Below the pieces are notes generated by a model, which worked only from the letters and a program-made list of their open reading frames with translations, ran no database searches and had not been told where the DNA came from. Below are positions 51,031 to 59,792 of a stretch of 64,000 nucleotides of DNA, one piece after another (within the stretch, counting starts at the first letter, position 1; every line of letters starts with the position of its first letter). Made by a program: the position numbers and the translations under genes. The DNA comes from Chloroflexota bacterium (GTDB lineage: Bacteria > Chloroflexota > Anaerolineae > Promineifilales > Promineifilaceae), in assembly GCA_014584575.1 (NCBI GenBank), contig JACTMP010000017.1, positions 186,001 through 250,000 on the forward strand, given 5' to 3'.

Positions 51031-52380
51031 ATGGAAAGTGATATGAACCAACCAACAACTGTTTTGCCGGCCAGCAGCAGCACGGCCGTGTCCTTCAACA
51101 TATGGCGCACCTTACGGTTGAGTTCTTTTCAAATAGGCTCGGCTACGGCGGATATTCTCACCGCCAGCGTGTGGAACCGGGTGATGATTGCCGAATTGGG
51201 GATGCCCGCCACCTGGGTGGGGCTGCTGCTGGCGCTGCAATACCTGCTCATGCCCATCAGCTTTTGGGCCGGGCATCGCTCCGACACACGGCCGTTGGCC
51301 GGGCGGCGGCGCGTCTCCTATATCTGGCTGGGACGTGGCCTGGTGGTTCTTTCCTTTCCGCTGTTAGGCATGAGCATCGCCCTGTTTGAAGACGGCGATA
51401 TGACCCAGGGGTGGCTGGTGGCATTGGTCTGTTTTCTGCTGTTTGGCGCCGGCAAGCTCTTTTCCGGCAGCGTCTATCTGGCGCTGGTGCGTGAATCCGC
51501 GCCGCCGACCAAACAGGGCATCGCCATTGGGATCGTCGAAACAGTGCTGATTGCCTTCTTTCCCATCATGGCCATTGCCTACGGCCGTTGGATGGAGCAT
51601 TATGATCCCCAAACCTTTGCCACGATGATTGGGTTCACGGCCGTTTACTGCGCCTTCTGGTGGTTTTTTGCCACCATCAAAAGCGAACGCCCCCTGGCTG
51701 TACCGGCTGTTGCCAGCCGCAGCGGTGGTTGGGGCGAGACGGTCGGCAAGTTTAAGCATGTGTGGGCGGACGGCCGTGTGCGTCGCTTTTTCCTCTTCCT
51801 CTTTGTGGCTACCTTTGCCGCCTGGATGCAAGATAACATCCTGGAACCTTTCGGCGCGAATGTCTTCGGCCTGCCCACCGGCCAAACTACTCGCTTCACC
51901 GGTTACTGGGGCGGCGCTACCCTCTTTATCCTCGTTCTATCCTTTATAATCTGGCGCAAACGTCACCCGGAAACGTTATCCAGCTTCGCCAAAGTGGGAT
52001 TGGGTATCATGGCTGCCGGATTGTTGCTGTTGGCGCTAACCTCAGTCGGCGAGCAACGACATATGTTAGAGATGTCGCTGCTCGTCTTTGGCGGCGGCTT
52101 TGGCCTCTACACCTTTGGCGGCGTCAGCCTGATGGCCGCCATGTCGCCGGCCAGGGATGCGGGCGCTTATCTGGGATTGTGGACGGTGTGCATTTTGGTA
52201 TCCAAAGGATTGGGCACCTTTGCCGGCGGCCTCCTGCGTGACATATTCCATCTGGGGTTGGGCTGGTCATTTGCCCTCAGCTATGGCCTGGTTTTTGCCA
52301 TTGCCGCCGCTGGTCTGGTGATAGCCGCGCTGTTGTTAAACGGCCGTCAGGTCATCTCCTTCGTTCACGAACACCAGTAG
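51031..52380 (+). CDS. PucC/BCD-family MFS transporter
   Basis: A 449-residue membrane protein with about 12 helices. The N-terminal LRLSSFQIGSATADILTASVWNRVMIAELGMPA and FWAGHRSDTRPLAGRRRVSYIW match the PucC/LhaA family, which in phototrophs delivers bacteriochlorophyll to light-harvesting complexes. No photosynthesis gene is in the window. ATG 51031 or 51043 (GGAAAG before it) is the likely start; 50980 is also in frame. Its role in a host without known photosystem is open. The nearest gene downstream is tpiA. Confidence 0.87.
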   Translation: MESDMNQPTTVLPASSSTAVSFNIWRTLRLSSFQIGSATADILTASVWNRVMIAELGMPATWVGLLLALQYLLMPISFWAGHRSDTRPLAGRRRVSYIWLGRGLVVLSFPLLGMSIALFEDGDMTQGWLVALVCFLLFGAGKLFSGSVYLALVRESAPPTKQGIAIGIVETVLIAFFPIMAIAYGRWMEHYDPQTFATMIGFTAVYCAFWWFFATIKSERPLAVPAVASRSGGWGETVGKFKHVWADGRVRRFFLFLFVATFAAWMQDNILEPFGANVFGLPTGQTTRFTGYWGGATLFILVLSFIIWRKRHPETLSSFAKVGLGIMAAGLLLLALTSVGEQRHMLEMSLLVFGGGFGLYTFGGVSLMAAMSPARDAGAYLGLWTVCILVSKGLGTFAGGLLRDIFHLGLGWSFALSYGLVFAIAAAGLVIAALLLNGRQVISFVHEHQ

Positions 52381-52511
52381 CGCCCGGCACTTCCCCTCCA
52401 ACTCACCTACCCTCCCTCGCCAAAACGGGTAAAATTAGCAAAATATAGGACACCTCTATTTTTTATCCGCGTCACCCGCGTCAATCCGCGTCCTATTACA
52501 AGGAGAAACCC

Positions 52512-53267
52512 ATGCGAACCCCAATCATTGCCGGTAACTGGAAAATGAACAAAACGGCCGACCAAGCCGTCACCTTCGTCCGCGAAATCCGCCACGCCTT
52601 GCAAAACATCAAAGGAATAGACCGCGTTGTCTGCCCCCCCTTCCTGGCGATTCCCGCCGTGTATGAAGCGCTGCAAGCCACCGACATCGGCGTCGGCGCA
52701 CAAAATATGTACTTCGCCGACAAAGGAGCCTACACCGGCGAAATTGCCCCGGACATGCTCACCCCTTACTGCCAGTATGTCATCCTGGGCCATTCTGAAC
52801 GACGCGCCCTCTTTGGCGAAACGGACGAAGGTGTCAACAAAAAGGTACACGCGGCGCTGACCCATGGCCTGACGCCCATCATCTGCGTGGGCGAAAGTCT
52901 GGCGCAAAACGAGGCAGGCGAGACCCACGTCTTTGTCAGCGGGCAGGTGAGAGCGGCGTTTGCAGGCTTAACGGCCGTGCAAGCCCCCGCCTGTGTCATC
53001 GCCTACGAACCCATCTGGGCCATCGGCACCGGCAAATCGGCCAGCGCGGCCGAAGCTGGCAGCATTATCGGTCTCAGTGTGCGCGGCGCATTGGCGGAAC
53101 TGTTTGGCGAAGCGGCGGCTCAACAAGTGCGCATCCAATACGGCGGCAGTGTCACCGTAGACAACATCGTCGAATACATGGCCCACCCCGACATTGACGG
53201 CGCCCTCGTCGGTGGCGCCAGCCTGAAAGCGGACTTTGTAGATTTGGTGCGCAACGCCGTTGTATGA
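52512..53267 (+). CDS. tpiA: Triosephosphate isomerase
   Basis: A 251-residue glycolytic TIM-barrel enzyme that interconverts dihydroxyacetone phosphate and glyceraldehyde 3-phosphate. It has GNWKMN with the active-site Asn/Lys near residue 9-11, HSERR (near 95), catalytic Glu in [11 protein letters not shown] (near 167), and GGSVT...GALVGGASL phosphate loops. Length is normal, and AAGGAGAAA provides the ribosome binding site. It stands alone between the transporter and the M50-like gene. Confidence 0.98.
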   Translation: MRTPIIAGNWKMNKTADQAVTFVREIRHALQNIKGIDRVVCPPFLAIPAVYEALQATDIGVGAQNMYFADKGAYTGEIAPDMLTPYCQYVILGHSERRALFGETDEGVNKKVHAALTHGLTPIICVGESLAQNEAGETHVFVSGQVRAAFAGLTAVQAPACVIAYEPIWAIGTGKSASAAEAGSIIGLSVRGALAELFGEAAAQQVRIQYGGSVTVDNIVEYMAHPDIDGALVGGASLKADFVDLVRNAVV

Positions 53268-53269
53268 AT

Positions 53270-53325
53270 GAGATTGGGAGATTGAGAGATTGACAATCTC
53301 CCAATCTCCCAATCTCCTAATCTCC
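53270..53325. repeat. Tandem GAGATTG/CAATCTC hairpin
   Basis: GAGATTGGGAGATTGAGAGATTG faces CAATCTCCCAATCTCCCAATC around two bases, making an almost perfect hairpin after tpiA. Confidence 0.88.
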
Positions 53326-53332
53326 GATTACC

Positions 53333-54127
53333 ATGAATGACTCCCTCATGCCCTTCTTCTGGGTTTTGGTGACATTACCCATCTTGCTGGTGATGCAGCG
53401 GTGGATTCATCAACATCTGCACGGCATCGCCTTTCTGCTGATGGGGCAGCCGGGGCGGGCGGTGGTGCTGTATGCCATCGTTTTGTTGCCCGGCGTCTTT
53501 TTGCACGAGGCCAGCCATTGGCTGGCGGCCACGCTGTTGGGGGTGCGCACCGGCACATTTTCCGTCATCCCCCGCCAGCAGCCAGACGGCAGCATCCAGC
53601 TAGGCTACGTGGAGTATTACAAAAGCCGCTCGCTCGACCCATTGCGGGAGAGCATCATTGGTGGTGCGCCGTTGATGGCGGGCACGGCCGTGATCTTGCT
53701 CATCAGCTATCACATCTTCAACTATCCCCAGTTGGCGGCGTTGGTACAAACGGGCGAAATCCGCGCCCTGACCATTGCTCTGGAACAACTACTGCGCACC
53801 CCCGACTTTTTCCTCTGGCTCTACCTCATTTTTGCCATCGCCACCGCCATGATGCCCAGCCAATCCGACCGCCGCGCCTGGCCTGCTTTTGCCATCGCCC
53901 TGGCCATCTTCGCTCTTATCCTCAGCGTTTTGGGATTGTTCAACGTGGTCGCTACCAGCCTGGCCCGGCCAGCGGCTACCATGTTTGCTTACCTGGGGCT
54001 GGCTTTCTCCCTGGCTATCGGCGTCAACGTCTTCTTCATGGTCATCATCGCCTTCCTGGAATGGCTGCTGAGCCGGCTAAAAGGGGTTTCGGTGTTGTAT
54101 AACCAGGCGCCAGAAGCATCAGATTAA
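53333..54127 (+). CDS. Polytopic membrane protein with HExxH (M50-like)
   Basis: A 264-residue protein with about six helices. The third region contains PGVFLHEASHWLAATLLG with an HExxH zinc-binding motif inside a helix, as in S2P-type (M50) proteases; however the second motif (NPDG-like) is not seen, so it may be a divergent member. The beta-rich stretch SVIPRQQPDGSIQLGYVEYYKSR follows. It is between tandem hairpins, with a glycosyltransferase gene downstream. Confidence 0.75.
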   Translation: MNDSLMPFFWVLVTLPILLVMQRWIHQHLHGIAFLLMGQPGRAVVLYAIVLLPGVFLHEASHWLAATLLGVRTGTFSVIPRQQPDGSIQLGYVEYYKSRSLDPLRESIIGGAPLMAGTAVILLISYHIFNYPQLAALVQTGEIRALTIALEQLLRTPDFFLWLYLIFAIATAMMPSQSDRRAWPAFAIALAIFALILSVLGLFNVVATSLARPAATMFAYLGLAFSLAIGVNVFFMVIIAFLEWLLSRLKGVSVLYNQAPEASD

Positions 54128-54192
54128 GAGATGAGGAGATTGAGAGATTGGCAATCTCCTCATCTCCTAATCTCCTAATCTCCCAATCTCCT
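54127..54192. repeat. Tandem GAGATTG/CAATCTC hairpin
   Basis: GAGGAGATTGAGAGATTG faces CAATCTCCTCATCTCCTAATC. It spans from the stop of the membrane protein gene to the glycosyltransferase start. Confidence 0.86.
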
Positions 54193-54194
54193 CC

Positions 54195-55076
54195 ATGATT
54201 TCTATCCTCATCACCACCTACCGGGAAGCGCAGACCATTGGCCGGGCGTTGGAAGCGTTTCTGCCACAACTGCCCGCCGATGGGGAGATGGTGGTGGTGT
54301 GCCCGGATGCGGGAACAACGGCCGTTATCCAGCAATACGCCGCCCGTTACCCCCAAATTCGCCACGTAGGCGATCCCGGTCTGGGTAAACCAACGGCCGT
54401 GAACATCGGCCTGCAAGCGGTTCGTGGCGACTTGATTGTGTTTAGCGATGGCGATGTGGTGGTCGGGGAACAGGCATTATCCCCGCTGCTGTCCCCTTTT
54501 GCCGATCCACAGGTGGGCGCGGTAACGGGACGGCCGTTCAGCATTTCCCCGCGTGAGACCAAACTTGGTTACTGGTCACATTTGTTGGTGGAGGGGGCGC
54601 ACCGGGCGCGGCAGGCGCGGGAAGCTGCCGGGCAATTTTTGCTCTGCTCCGGCTACCTCTTTGCCGCCCGCAAAGCCATCATCCCCCTTTTGCCTGCCGA
54701 CGCCCTGGCGGAGGACGCCGTTATTTCCCACCGCATCGCCGAGCAGGGATACACCATCCGTTACGCGCCGGCGGCTAAAGTCTACGTGAAATACCCCACC
54801 ACGTATGCCGATTGGCGGCGGCAAAAGATACGCTCTACTGGTGGCTACGCGCAAGATTACGTGCGCCGCTCCCCCTACCAGATGCGTTCGGCGCGACGGG
54901 AAGTGCAGCATGGTTTCTGGCACGCGCTCACGTTTGCCCAGTCGCCGCGTGAACTGTGGTGGACGGGGCAACTGTTTGCCGCCCGGCTGCATTTGTGGGG
55001 GTCGGTGTGGTGGCAGGTGCGGGTGCGGCAACGGCCGTTGCCCGAACTCTGGCAGCGCGTGGAAAGCACGAAATAG
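54195..55076 (+). CDS. Family 2 glycosyltransferase
   Basis: A 293-residue GT-A enzyme: ISILITTYREAQTIGRALEAFLPQ at the start, the DXD-like FSDGDVVVG near residue 90, and the acceptor-side EDAVISHRIAEQGY. The C-terminal part is basic and may touch the membrane. It probably acts in cell-surface or polysaccharide synthesis; the acceptor is unknown. The start follows the repeat by a few bases, so its ribosome binding site is CTCC-poor and weak. Confidence 0.9.
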   Translation: MISILITTYREAQTIGRALEAFLPQLPADGEMVVVCPDAGTTAVIQQYAARYPQIRHVGDPGLGKPTAVNIGLQAVRGDLIVFSDGDVVVGEQALSPLLSPFADPQVGAVTGRPFSISPRETKLGYWSHLLVEGAHRARQAREAAGQFLLCSGYLFAARKAIIPLLPADALAEDAVISHRIAEQGYTIRYAPAAKVYVKYPTTYADWRRQKIRSTGGYAQDYVRRSPYQMRSARREVQHGFWHALTFAQSPRELWWTGQLFAARLHLWGSVWWQVRVRQRPLPELWQRVESTK

Positions 55077-55096
55077 GGTGGTACAATACGGCCGTT

Positions 55097-56599
55097 ATGC
55101 GCCAATTGACACTGCCTTTTGATACGCCTATTTATCTGAAAACCTCGCCCATAGTCACCGCCCATCCTTTGTCCCATGATGGGTTGTGCCGCGAAGATGC
55201 CCGCTTAAATTTGGAAACCCAATACGCTTATTTACTGGAAGAAAGCGATTTATTTAATCGTCGTGTGGTCAGTTTCCAGGCCAACAAAACGGAAACGCTG
55301 CATAGTTGGATCAAATACCGGGAAGGGTTTTCGGCGCAACTGGTGGAAACATTGTTCGCCGAATTGGGCATACAGCCAGGTCACACCATCTTAGACCCCT
55401 TTGCTGGCTCTTGCACCACTTTGCTGGAAGCCAAAATGTGGGGAGTAAATGCAACGGGTATTGAATTGCTCCCGCACTGTCACCTGTCCTGGCAGGCCAA
55501 AGCACGCGCTTTTGATTATGACATAGATGAATTAGTGCAAATTCGCCGACTGGTACAACAGCAAACGCCACCATCTACAAATGCAGTTTTTCCCCATCTG
55601 CTTATCACCGAAAGTGCCTTTTCTCCAGAAACAGAACAGGAGTTGATGGCTTATGACCAATGGCTCGCCGAACAAGAATTTAGCGCAGACACGCATTTGT
55701 TGTGTCAGGCCCTATTGATGAGCTTACTGGAAGAGGTAAGTTATACACGCAAGGATGGACAGTATTTACGGTGGGACGGCCGTGCCCTGAAAATCAAACA
55801 ACGCAATCAGCAACGCAATCAGCAAGGCAAAGAGCCGATACAGGGCATTGACAAAGGTGATCTGCCTTCCGTCAAACAGGCGTTTCTCCACCATCTCAAT
55901 CGTGTCATTCAGGACATCGTTGAACTGCAAAAACAACCACCACCTACCAGCCATCAAACCGTTTTAGAAGGCAGCGCGCTGGATATTTTACCCACGCTTA
56001 AACCCAACCAGTTTGACGCCGTCATCACCTCCCCACCCTACGCCAATCGCTATGATTACACCCGCACTTATGCCCTGGAATTAGCTTACTTGAATGTTGG
56101 TGATGCCATCTTCAACCTGCGCCAACAGATGCTCTCCTGTACAGTAGAAAACAAACCAAAGATCGATCAATTGCAAGAATTTTATTTATCGCTTGAACGT
56201 GAAGCTGAGTTCGTCAAAACCCTAAACGTTGTCCAAACAAATCCGGTTCTCAATGAAATCAACCACGCTCTCCAAATCCGAAACCAGGAGGGAGATGTGA
56301 ACAATCAGGGTGTGTTGGGCATGATAAACCAGTATTTTACCGAGTTAACCTTTATCTTTGCCGAACTTTTCCGCGTTTGCCGTTCCGGCGCTCACGTGGC
56401 CGTTGTGAATGATAACGTGCGTTATGCCGGGGAAGTGATTCCCGTGGATTTGCTTTGTACCAATCTGGCCGAAGCGCTGGGGTTTGAACCGGTGAAAGTG
56501 TACGTACTACCCCAACAAAAAGGTAATAGTAGCCAGCAAATGGGCAAGTTTGGCCGCCGCCCATTGCGCAAAAGCATCACTGTCTGGAAAAAACCGTAA
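55097..56599 (+). CDS. DNA methyltransferase (N4-cytosine-type) of an AvaI/BsoBI-like system
   Basis: A 500-residue class I methyltransferase. The AdoMet motif DPFAGSCTT (100-108) precedes the catalytic TSPPY (311-315), with LDALPTL-like linker LEGSALDILPTLKP before it. SPPY is the N4-cytosine/N6-adenine type motif; here the order is permuted (motif I first). The restriction nuclease frame follows after six bases. ATG 55097 is preferred because an upstream frame from 54956 lies in the glycosyltransferase gene. TACAAT at 55082 may be a -10 for a short leader. Confidence 0.9.
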   Translation: MRQLTLPFDTPIYLKTSPIVTAHPLSHDGLCREDARLNLETQYAYLLEESDLFNRRVVSFQANKTETLHSWIKYREGFSAQLVETLFAELGIQPGHTILDPFAGSCTTLLEAKMWGVNATGIELLPHCHLSWQAKARAFDYDIDELVQIRRLVQQQTPPSTNAVFPHLLITESAFSPETEQELMAYDQWLAEQEFSADTHLLCQALLMSLLEEVSYTRKDGQYLRWDGRALKIKQRNQQRNQQGKEPIQGIDKGDLPSVKQAFLHHLNRVIQDIVELQKQPPPTSHQTVLEGSALDILPTLKPNQFDAVITSPPYANRYDYTRTYALELAYLNVGDAIFNLRQQMLSCTVENKPKIDQLQEFYLSLEREAEFVKTLNVVQTNPVLNEINHALQIRNQEGDVNNQGVLGMINQYFTELTFIFAELFRVCRSGAHVAVVNDNVRYAGEVIPVDLLCTNLAEALGFEPVKVYVLPQQKGNSSQQMGKFGRRPLRKSITVWKKP

Positions 56600-56605
56600 C
56601 CGCTT

Positions 56606-57569
56606 ATGAACTACCAAACCCATCTGGCCTCGGCCGACTCCCTTGTAACCCCCTACGCCCAGGTTCGCGCCGGTTTTATCAGCATGGCTTTGGCGAAGAA
56701 TCGTAAGGCAACGCCTTTTTGTGGAAGAAGCAAAGGCTTTGCAGGTGTTAGCGGCGCAGGCAAATAGAGCTACGCAGTTATTGGATATGGTAGCGTTACG
56801 GCCGTCGCTGCTCACAGCCGCGGGTATCTCCGACAAAGCCGCTAACCACCTCACGGAAGATGATAAAACAGAAGCAATTCGCGGGTTAATTGATAACTTT
56901 CTGGAACCTGCCGGCGTGGGCTTCGTGGACGAATTGGTCTATCGTTTTTTGTTGACCCGAGGCGATTCGTTAGGCGGTAGTATGCGCAATCTGGCCGGTA
57001 TTCTGGCAGAGCAAAAATTAAGCCGTACCATTATTGCCACGCTGTCTATACAGGGGAAAGCATTTCATTGGCTGGACGGCCGTTCTCAACAATGGTTTCC
57101 CGGTAAGAGCCAGGATGCGGAACTGCCAAACACTCTGCGCGGATTGCACTGGCAAAACCATGCAGGCGACCGGATGCTCATCTTTAATCTGACTGTTCCC
57201 CAGGTACAGAAAAATGTAGACCTGTGCCTGTTTGCCAGCTCACCCGGCCAATTCCGATTTGGCAGACATTCAACTTCTTGCCATTACCAACCCCAACAGT
57301 ACATCGCCCTCGGTGAGTTGAAAGGTGGGATCGACCCGGCTGGAGCCGACGAGCATTGGAAAACGGCAAACTCCGCCTTACAAAGAGTACGTACTGCCTT
57401 TGCCGCTGAAGGCTTATCCCCCCATACTTTCTTCATTGGGGCAGCCATTCAAAAAGCGATGGCTGTGGAAATAGTTGCACAACTCGAGGCTGGCACGTTA
57501 AGCAATGCGGCCAATCTGACCAACGAGAATCAATTGATTGCTCTTTGTCAGTGGTTATTGGGGATATAA
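56606..57569 (+). pseudogene. AvaI/BsoBI-family restriction endonuclease, frameshifted
   Basis: The nuclease frame starts at ATG 56606 (MNYQTHLASADSLVTPYAQVRAGFISMALAKNRKATPF) and continues after one extra T in the run 56716-56720 as VEEAKALQVLAAQANRATQLLDM. Removing one T restores a protein of about 320 residues. The N-terminal segment and the VEEAKAL stretch resemble AvaI/BsoBI as I recall, and the later YIALGELKGGIDPAGADEHWK looks like the PD-(D/E)xK core (E-x-K). AvaI and BsoBI cut CYCGRG. Whether the shift is real or an assembly error cannot be told. Confidence 0.78.
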
Positions 57570-57575
57570 AATAAA

Positions 57576-57619
57576 GATAAAGACCCTGAGGGTTTTCTGA
57601 AACCCTCAGGGTCTTTATC
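57576..57619. terminator. Perfect 20-bp bidirectional hairpin
   Basis: Arms 57576-57595 and 57600-57619 pair without mismatch around TCTG. It lies between the convergent nuclease and DUF4342 genes. The AGACCCT core recalls the hairpin at 445-477. Confidence 0.85.
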
Positions 57620-57623
57620 TCCA

Positions 57624-57992
57624 TTAAGCCACAGAGATTTCGGTGTTTTCGGGGGATTTTTCGGCGGGGGCCGATTCCACACGCACCACGCGAATGGTGC
57701 AGTCCGTGACCATGGCGGCGATGAGGGCGACGACGGCCAACCAACCCATGCCGATCAGACCTAAGACGGCGATGCCGCCCACGCCCACGGGCAAAGGCAC
57801 TTTGAAGTGGATATTGTGCTTTTCGTTGATGATTTCCACGTGGCGGACGGATGATTCTTTGACCAGTTTCTTGACGGTGCCCACCAGTTCTTCACCGGCG
57901 ACCACAAATTCTTCTGTCCACGAATTTTTCTCGCTGCCGCTTTCTTCCTTGACTTCATCTTCGTCAATCTTGATGGTTTCTTCGTTACTCAT
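57624..57992 (-). CDS. DUF4342-domain protein
   Basis: A 122-residue protein with an acidic N-terminus, a DUF4342 domain (residues about 30-105: LVGTVKKLVKESSVRHVEIINEKHNIHFKVPLPVGVGGIAVLGLI, then VVALIAAMVTDCTIRVVRVE) and a short acidic tail. The hydrophobic centre with two segments may be a membrane-associated hairpin. The family is unstudied. It is transcribed away from the lamin-G-like protein gene, with hairpins on both sides. Confidence 0.85.
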   Translation of the reverse strand: MSNEETIKIDEDEVKEESGSEKNSWTEEFVVAGEELVGTVKKLVKESSVRHVEIINEKHNIHFKVPLPVGVGGIAVLGLIGMGWLAVVALIAAMVTDCTIRVVRVESAPAEKSPENTEISVA

Positions 57993-58011
57993 TGTTACAT
58001 GCTCCTATTTT

Positions 58012-58078
58012 GAGATTGGAGATTGGAGATGAGAGATTGAATACGGTTACAATCTCCAATCTCAAATCTCTAGTCTCC
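58012..58078. repeat. Tandem GAGATTGG/CAATCTCC hairpin
   Basis: GAGATTGGAGATTGGAGATGAGAGATTG faces CAATCTCCAATCTCAAATCTC, upstream of the DUF4342 start. Confidence 0.83.
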
Positions 58079-58133
58079 CTAGATTATGCCCCCTAATACG
58101 GGCTTACGGCCGTATGGTTGCAAACTGTTTTGG

Positions 58134-58213
58134 GAGGAGATTGGGAGATTGAGAGATTAGGAGATTGGGAAATCAAAACTCCCAATCTCCTAATCTCCTA
58201 ATCTCCTGATCTC
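58134..58213. repeat. Tandem GAGATTGG/CAATCTCC hairpin
   Basis: GAGGAGATTGGGAGATTGAGAGATTAGGAG faces CCCAATCTCCTAATCTCCTAATC. It overlaps the last codons and stop of the gene at 58,198, which therefore ends RSGD. Confidence 0.86.
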
Positions 58214-58977
58214 ACCAACAGATTATCAAACGCCCCGGTAATGCCCTGGTTTTGCAGGCCGACGGTGCCACGTGATACTGTCGTTGTCGCTGTAAGCAAA
58301 GCGTCGGGGTAGCCGAGGATTTCGCAGGTGACGGCCGTGCCTACGGCCGTAGCCCGCAGCCGATACGCTTCCCCGGTGACAAAATGGAAGGAGGTGGCGA
58401 GCAGTTGCCCTTCCGGGGTGAGCAATTCTAATTGGCGCTGCCCACTGGCGCGGGTGCCCAGGCGACATTGCCCGCCATGCCCGTTTTCCTGATAACGAAA
58501 CAGCAGCCCGGCACTGGAAGGGGACACCGTGCCCGTGGCCGTTACGTCTGCTTCCAGGTGGTAATTGGTCCATTGGTAGCCACGGCCGTACACCGCCGCG
58601 GAGCGCACATCGGCGCGGGTGTTAGTGCCAAAATAGACGCCATTTTGCACGTCCCAGCCATCGCTAATGGTGTGCCAGTCGGGCAGGGTACGGCCGTCAA
58701 ACGACTGCCGGTAGAGAACATCATGCTGCACCGGGGGTGGTGGGGCAATCTGGTTGATGTTGTAAGAGGCGATCATGTGGGGCACGGCCGTGCTGCCCGG
58801 CGGCGACAAGGGCCAGACATGCCCCAGAGCGATTCCGGCAGCGAAAAAGGTGAAGTTTACAGCCGCACACAAAAAGACCAACGTCGCCGCACCCAACAAC
58901 AACAAAAACATCAACCGGCGGCGTTTATAGCGAGCATATTTCAGATCGTAAATCTCTGATTCGGGGGATTTTTCCAT
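58198..58977 (-). CDS. Membrane-anchored protein with a DUF1080/LamG-like domain
   Basis: A 259-residue protein with a short cytoplasmic basic part, one membrane helix (LMFLLLLGAATLVFLCAAVNFTFFAAGIAL) and an external beta-sandwich (YRQSFDGRTLPDWHTISDGWDVQNGVYFGTN, AGLLFRYQENG, VGLQNQGITGAFDNLLV), which fits the DUF1080/laminin-G-like fold. ATG 58977 has GAGGAGAAA about seven bases upstream. The stop is within a repeat. It may bind glycans; no catalytic residues were identified. Confidence 0.75.
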   Translation of the reverse strand: MEKSPESEIYDLKYARYKRRRLMFLLLLGAATLVFLCAAVNFTFFAAGIALGHVWPLSPPGSTAVPHMIASYNINQIAPPPPVQHDVLYRQSFDGRTLPDWHTISDGWDVQNGVYFGTNTRADVRSAAVYGRGYQWTNYHLEADVTATGTVSPSSAGLLFRYQENGHGGQCRLGTRASGQRQLELLTPEGQLLATSFHFVTGEAYRLRATAVGTAVTCEILGYPDALLTATTTVSRGTVGLQNQGITGAFDNLLVRSGD

Positions 58978-59147
58978 CTCGACTTTCTCCTCGTCAATGG
59001 AACGCAGATTCACGCGGATGACGCCGATTAGACGCATAATCACCCTTGTCTGTGCCCCATTTCCAACCATGATCTTTGCTATTAACCCATACCATGCCTG
59101 GAAAACGCCGGGCTGCCTGCAAAAGTTCCCCCCCTGTGGGCACAAAA

Positions 59148-59185
59148 AAGCCGCTGCTCACCAATTCCGTGAGCAGCGGCGCTTT
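59148..59185 (-). terminator. Rho-independent terminator for the OB-fold gene
   Basis: On the - strand a stem GCCGCTGCTCAC/GTGAGCAGCGGC is followed by a run of six T residues. It is located 30 bases beyond the OB-fold stop. Confidence 0.85.
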
Positions 59186-59211
59186 AATTAAAACGTTCTG
59201 TTGCCAGGCGA

Positions 59212-59622
59212 CTATTGCACAGCCAATTCAAATTGCACGGGACGGAACTTGTACCCGTACACAATCATGCCTTCGTCACCGTCGGTGCGCAGTTTGCGGG
59301 TGACCATTTCTACAGGCATCCCGATGTACATTTCGTCTTCGTCCATGTCGGTCAACTGCGCCGTGACGATGGGGCCTTCTTCCAGCTTCACCAGTGCGAC
59401 GCTGTAGGGCGCTTGCTGCTCAAAACCCGCCGGGGCATCATAAATCGTCGTGTATGAATAGATTTCCCCCAGGCCAGTAAACGTATACAGTTCCTTCGCC
59501 GGGGCCGCACATTCCAAACAAACATCACGCGGCGGAAATAACTTAACGCCGCAGCTATCGCAGGTCTCCCCTACGAGCTTATATCGCTGTTCCTGTAAAC
59601 GCCAATGACGTGAGACTTCCAT
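59212..59622 (-). CDS. Zn-ribbon OB-fold protein (DUF35)
   Basis: A 136-residue DUF35 protein. The zinc ribbon is formed by Cys21, Cys24, Cys35 and Cys38 (CDSC, CLEC), and the OB-fold follows (YTFTGLGEIYSYTTIY, YSVALVKLEEGPIVTAQL). In archaea such proteins hold thiolase and HMG-CoA synthase together and let acetoacetyl-CoA pass between them. Here the gene lies after thiolase-like and HMG-CoA synthase genes on the same strand, which supports the same role. A ribosome binding site (GGAGGA) is upstream. Confidence 0.92.
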   Translation of the reverse strand: MEVSRHWRLQEQRYKLVGETCDSCGVKLFPPRDVCLECAAPAKELYTFTGLGEIYSYTTIYDAPAGFEQQAPYSVALVKLEEGPIVTAQLTDMDEDEMYIGMPVEMVTRKLRTDGDEGMIVYGYKFRPVQFELAVQ

Positions 59623-59740
59623 CTGTTTTATCCTCCGGTTTTTATTTCCGGTTCTAGTGGGTTATTAAAACCAAAATTTCCTGTTCGTAATTATCTACGG
59701 AAACCCTATCATGTACTGCCAGTGTCGCCCGGATAGCTGT

Positions 59741-59756
59741 CAAAAGCTGTCAGGAA
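59741..59756 (-). promoter_or_regulatory. Shared 16-base motif upstream of the OB-fold gene
   Basis: TTCCTGACAGCTTTTG on the - strand, also found upstream of mvaA at 63584-63599. It could be a regulatory site of the mevalonate genes. A chance match of 16 bases is not excluded in a window of this size. Confidence 0.35.
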
Positions 59757-59757
59757 T

Positions 59758-59792
59758 GGGGATATAACGATTCTTGCAATCGTTATATCCCC
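59758..59792. terminator. 15-bp hairpin at the thiolase stop codon
   Basis: GGGGATATAACGATT (59758-59772) and 59778-59792 pair around CTTGC. The stop codon of the thiolase-like gene lies in one arm. Confidence 0.7.
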
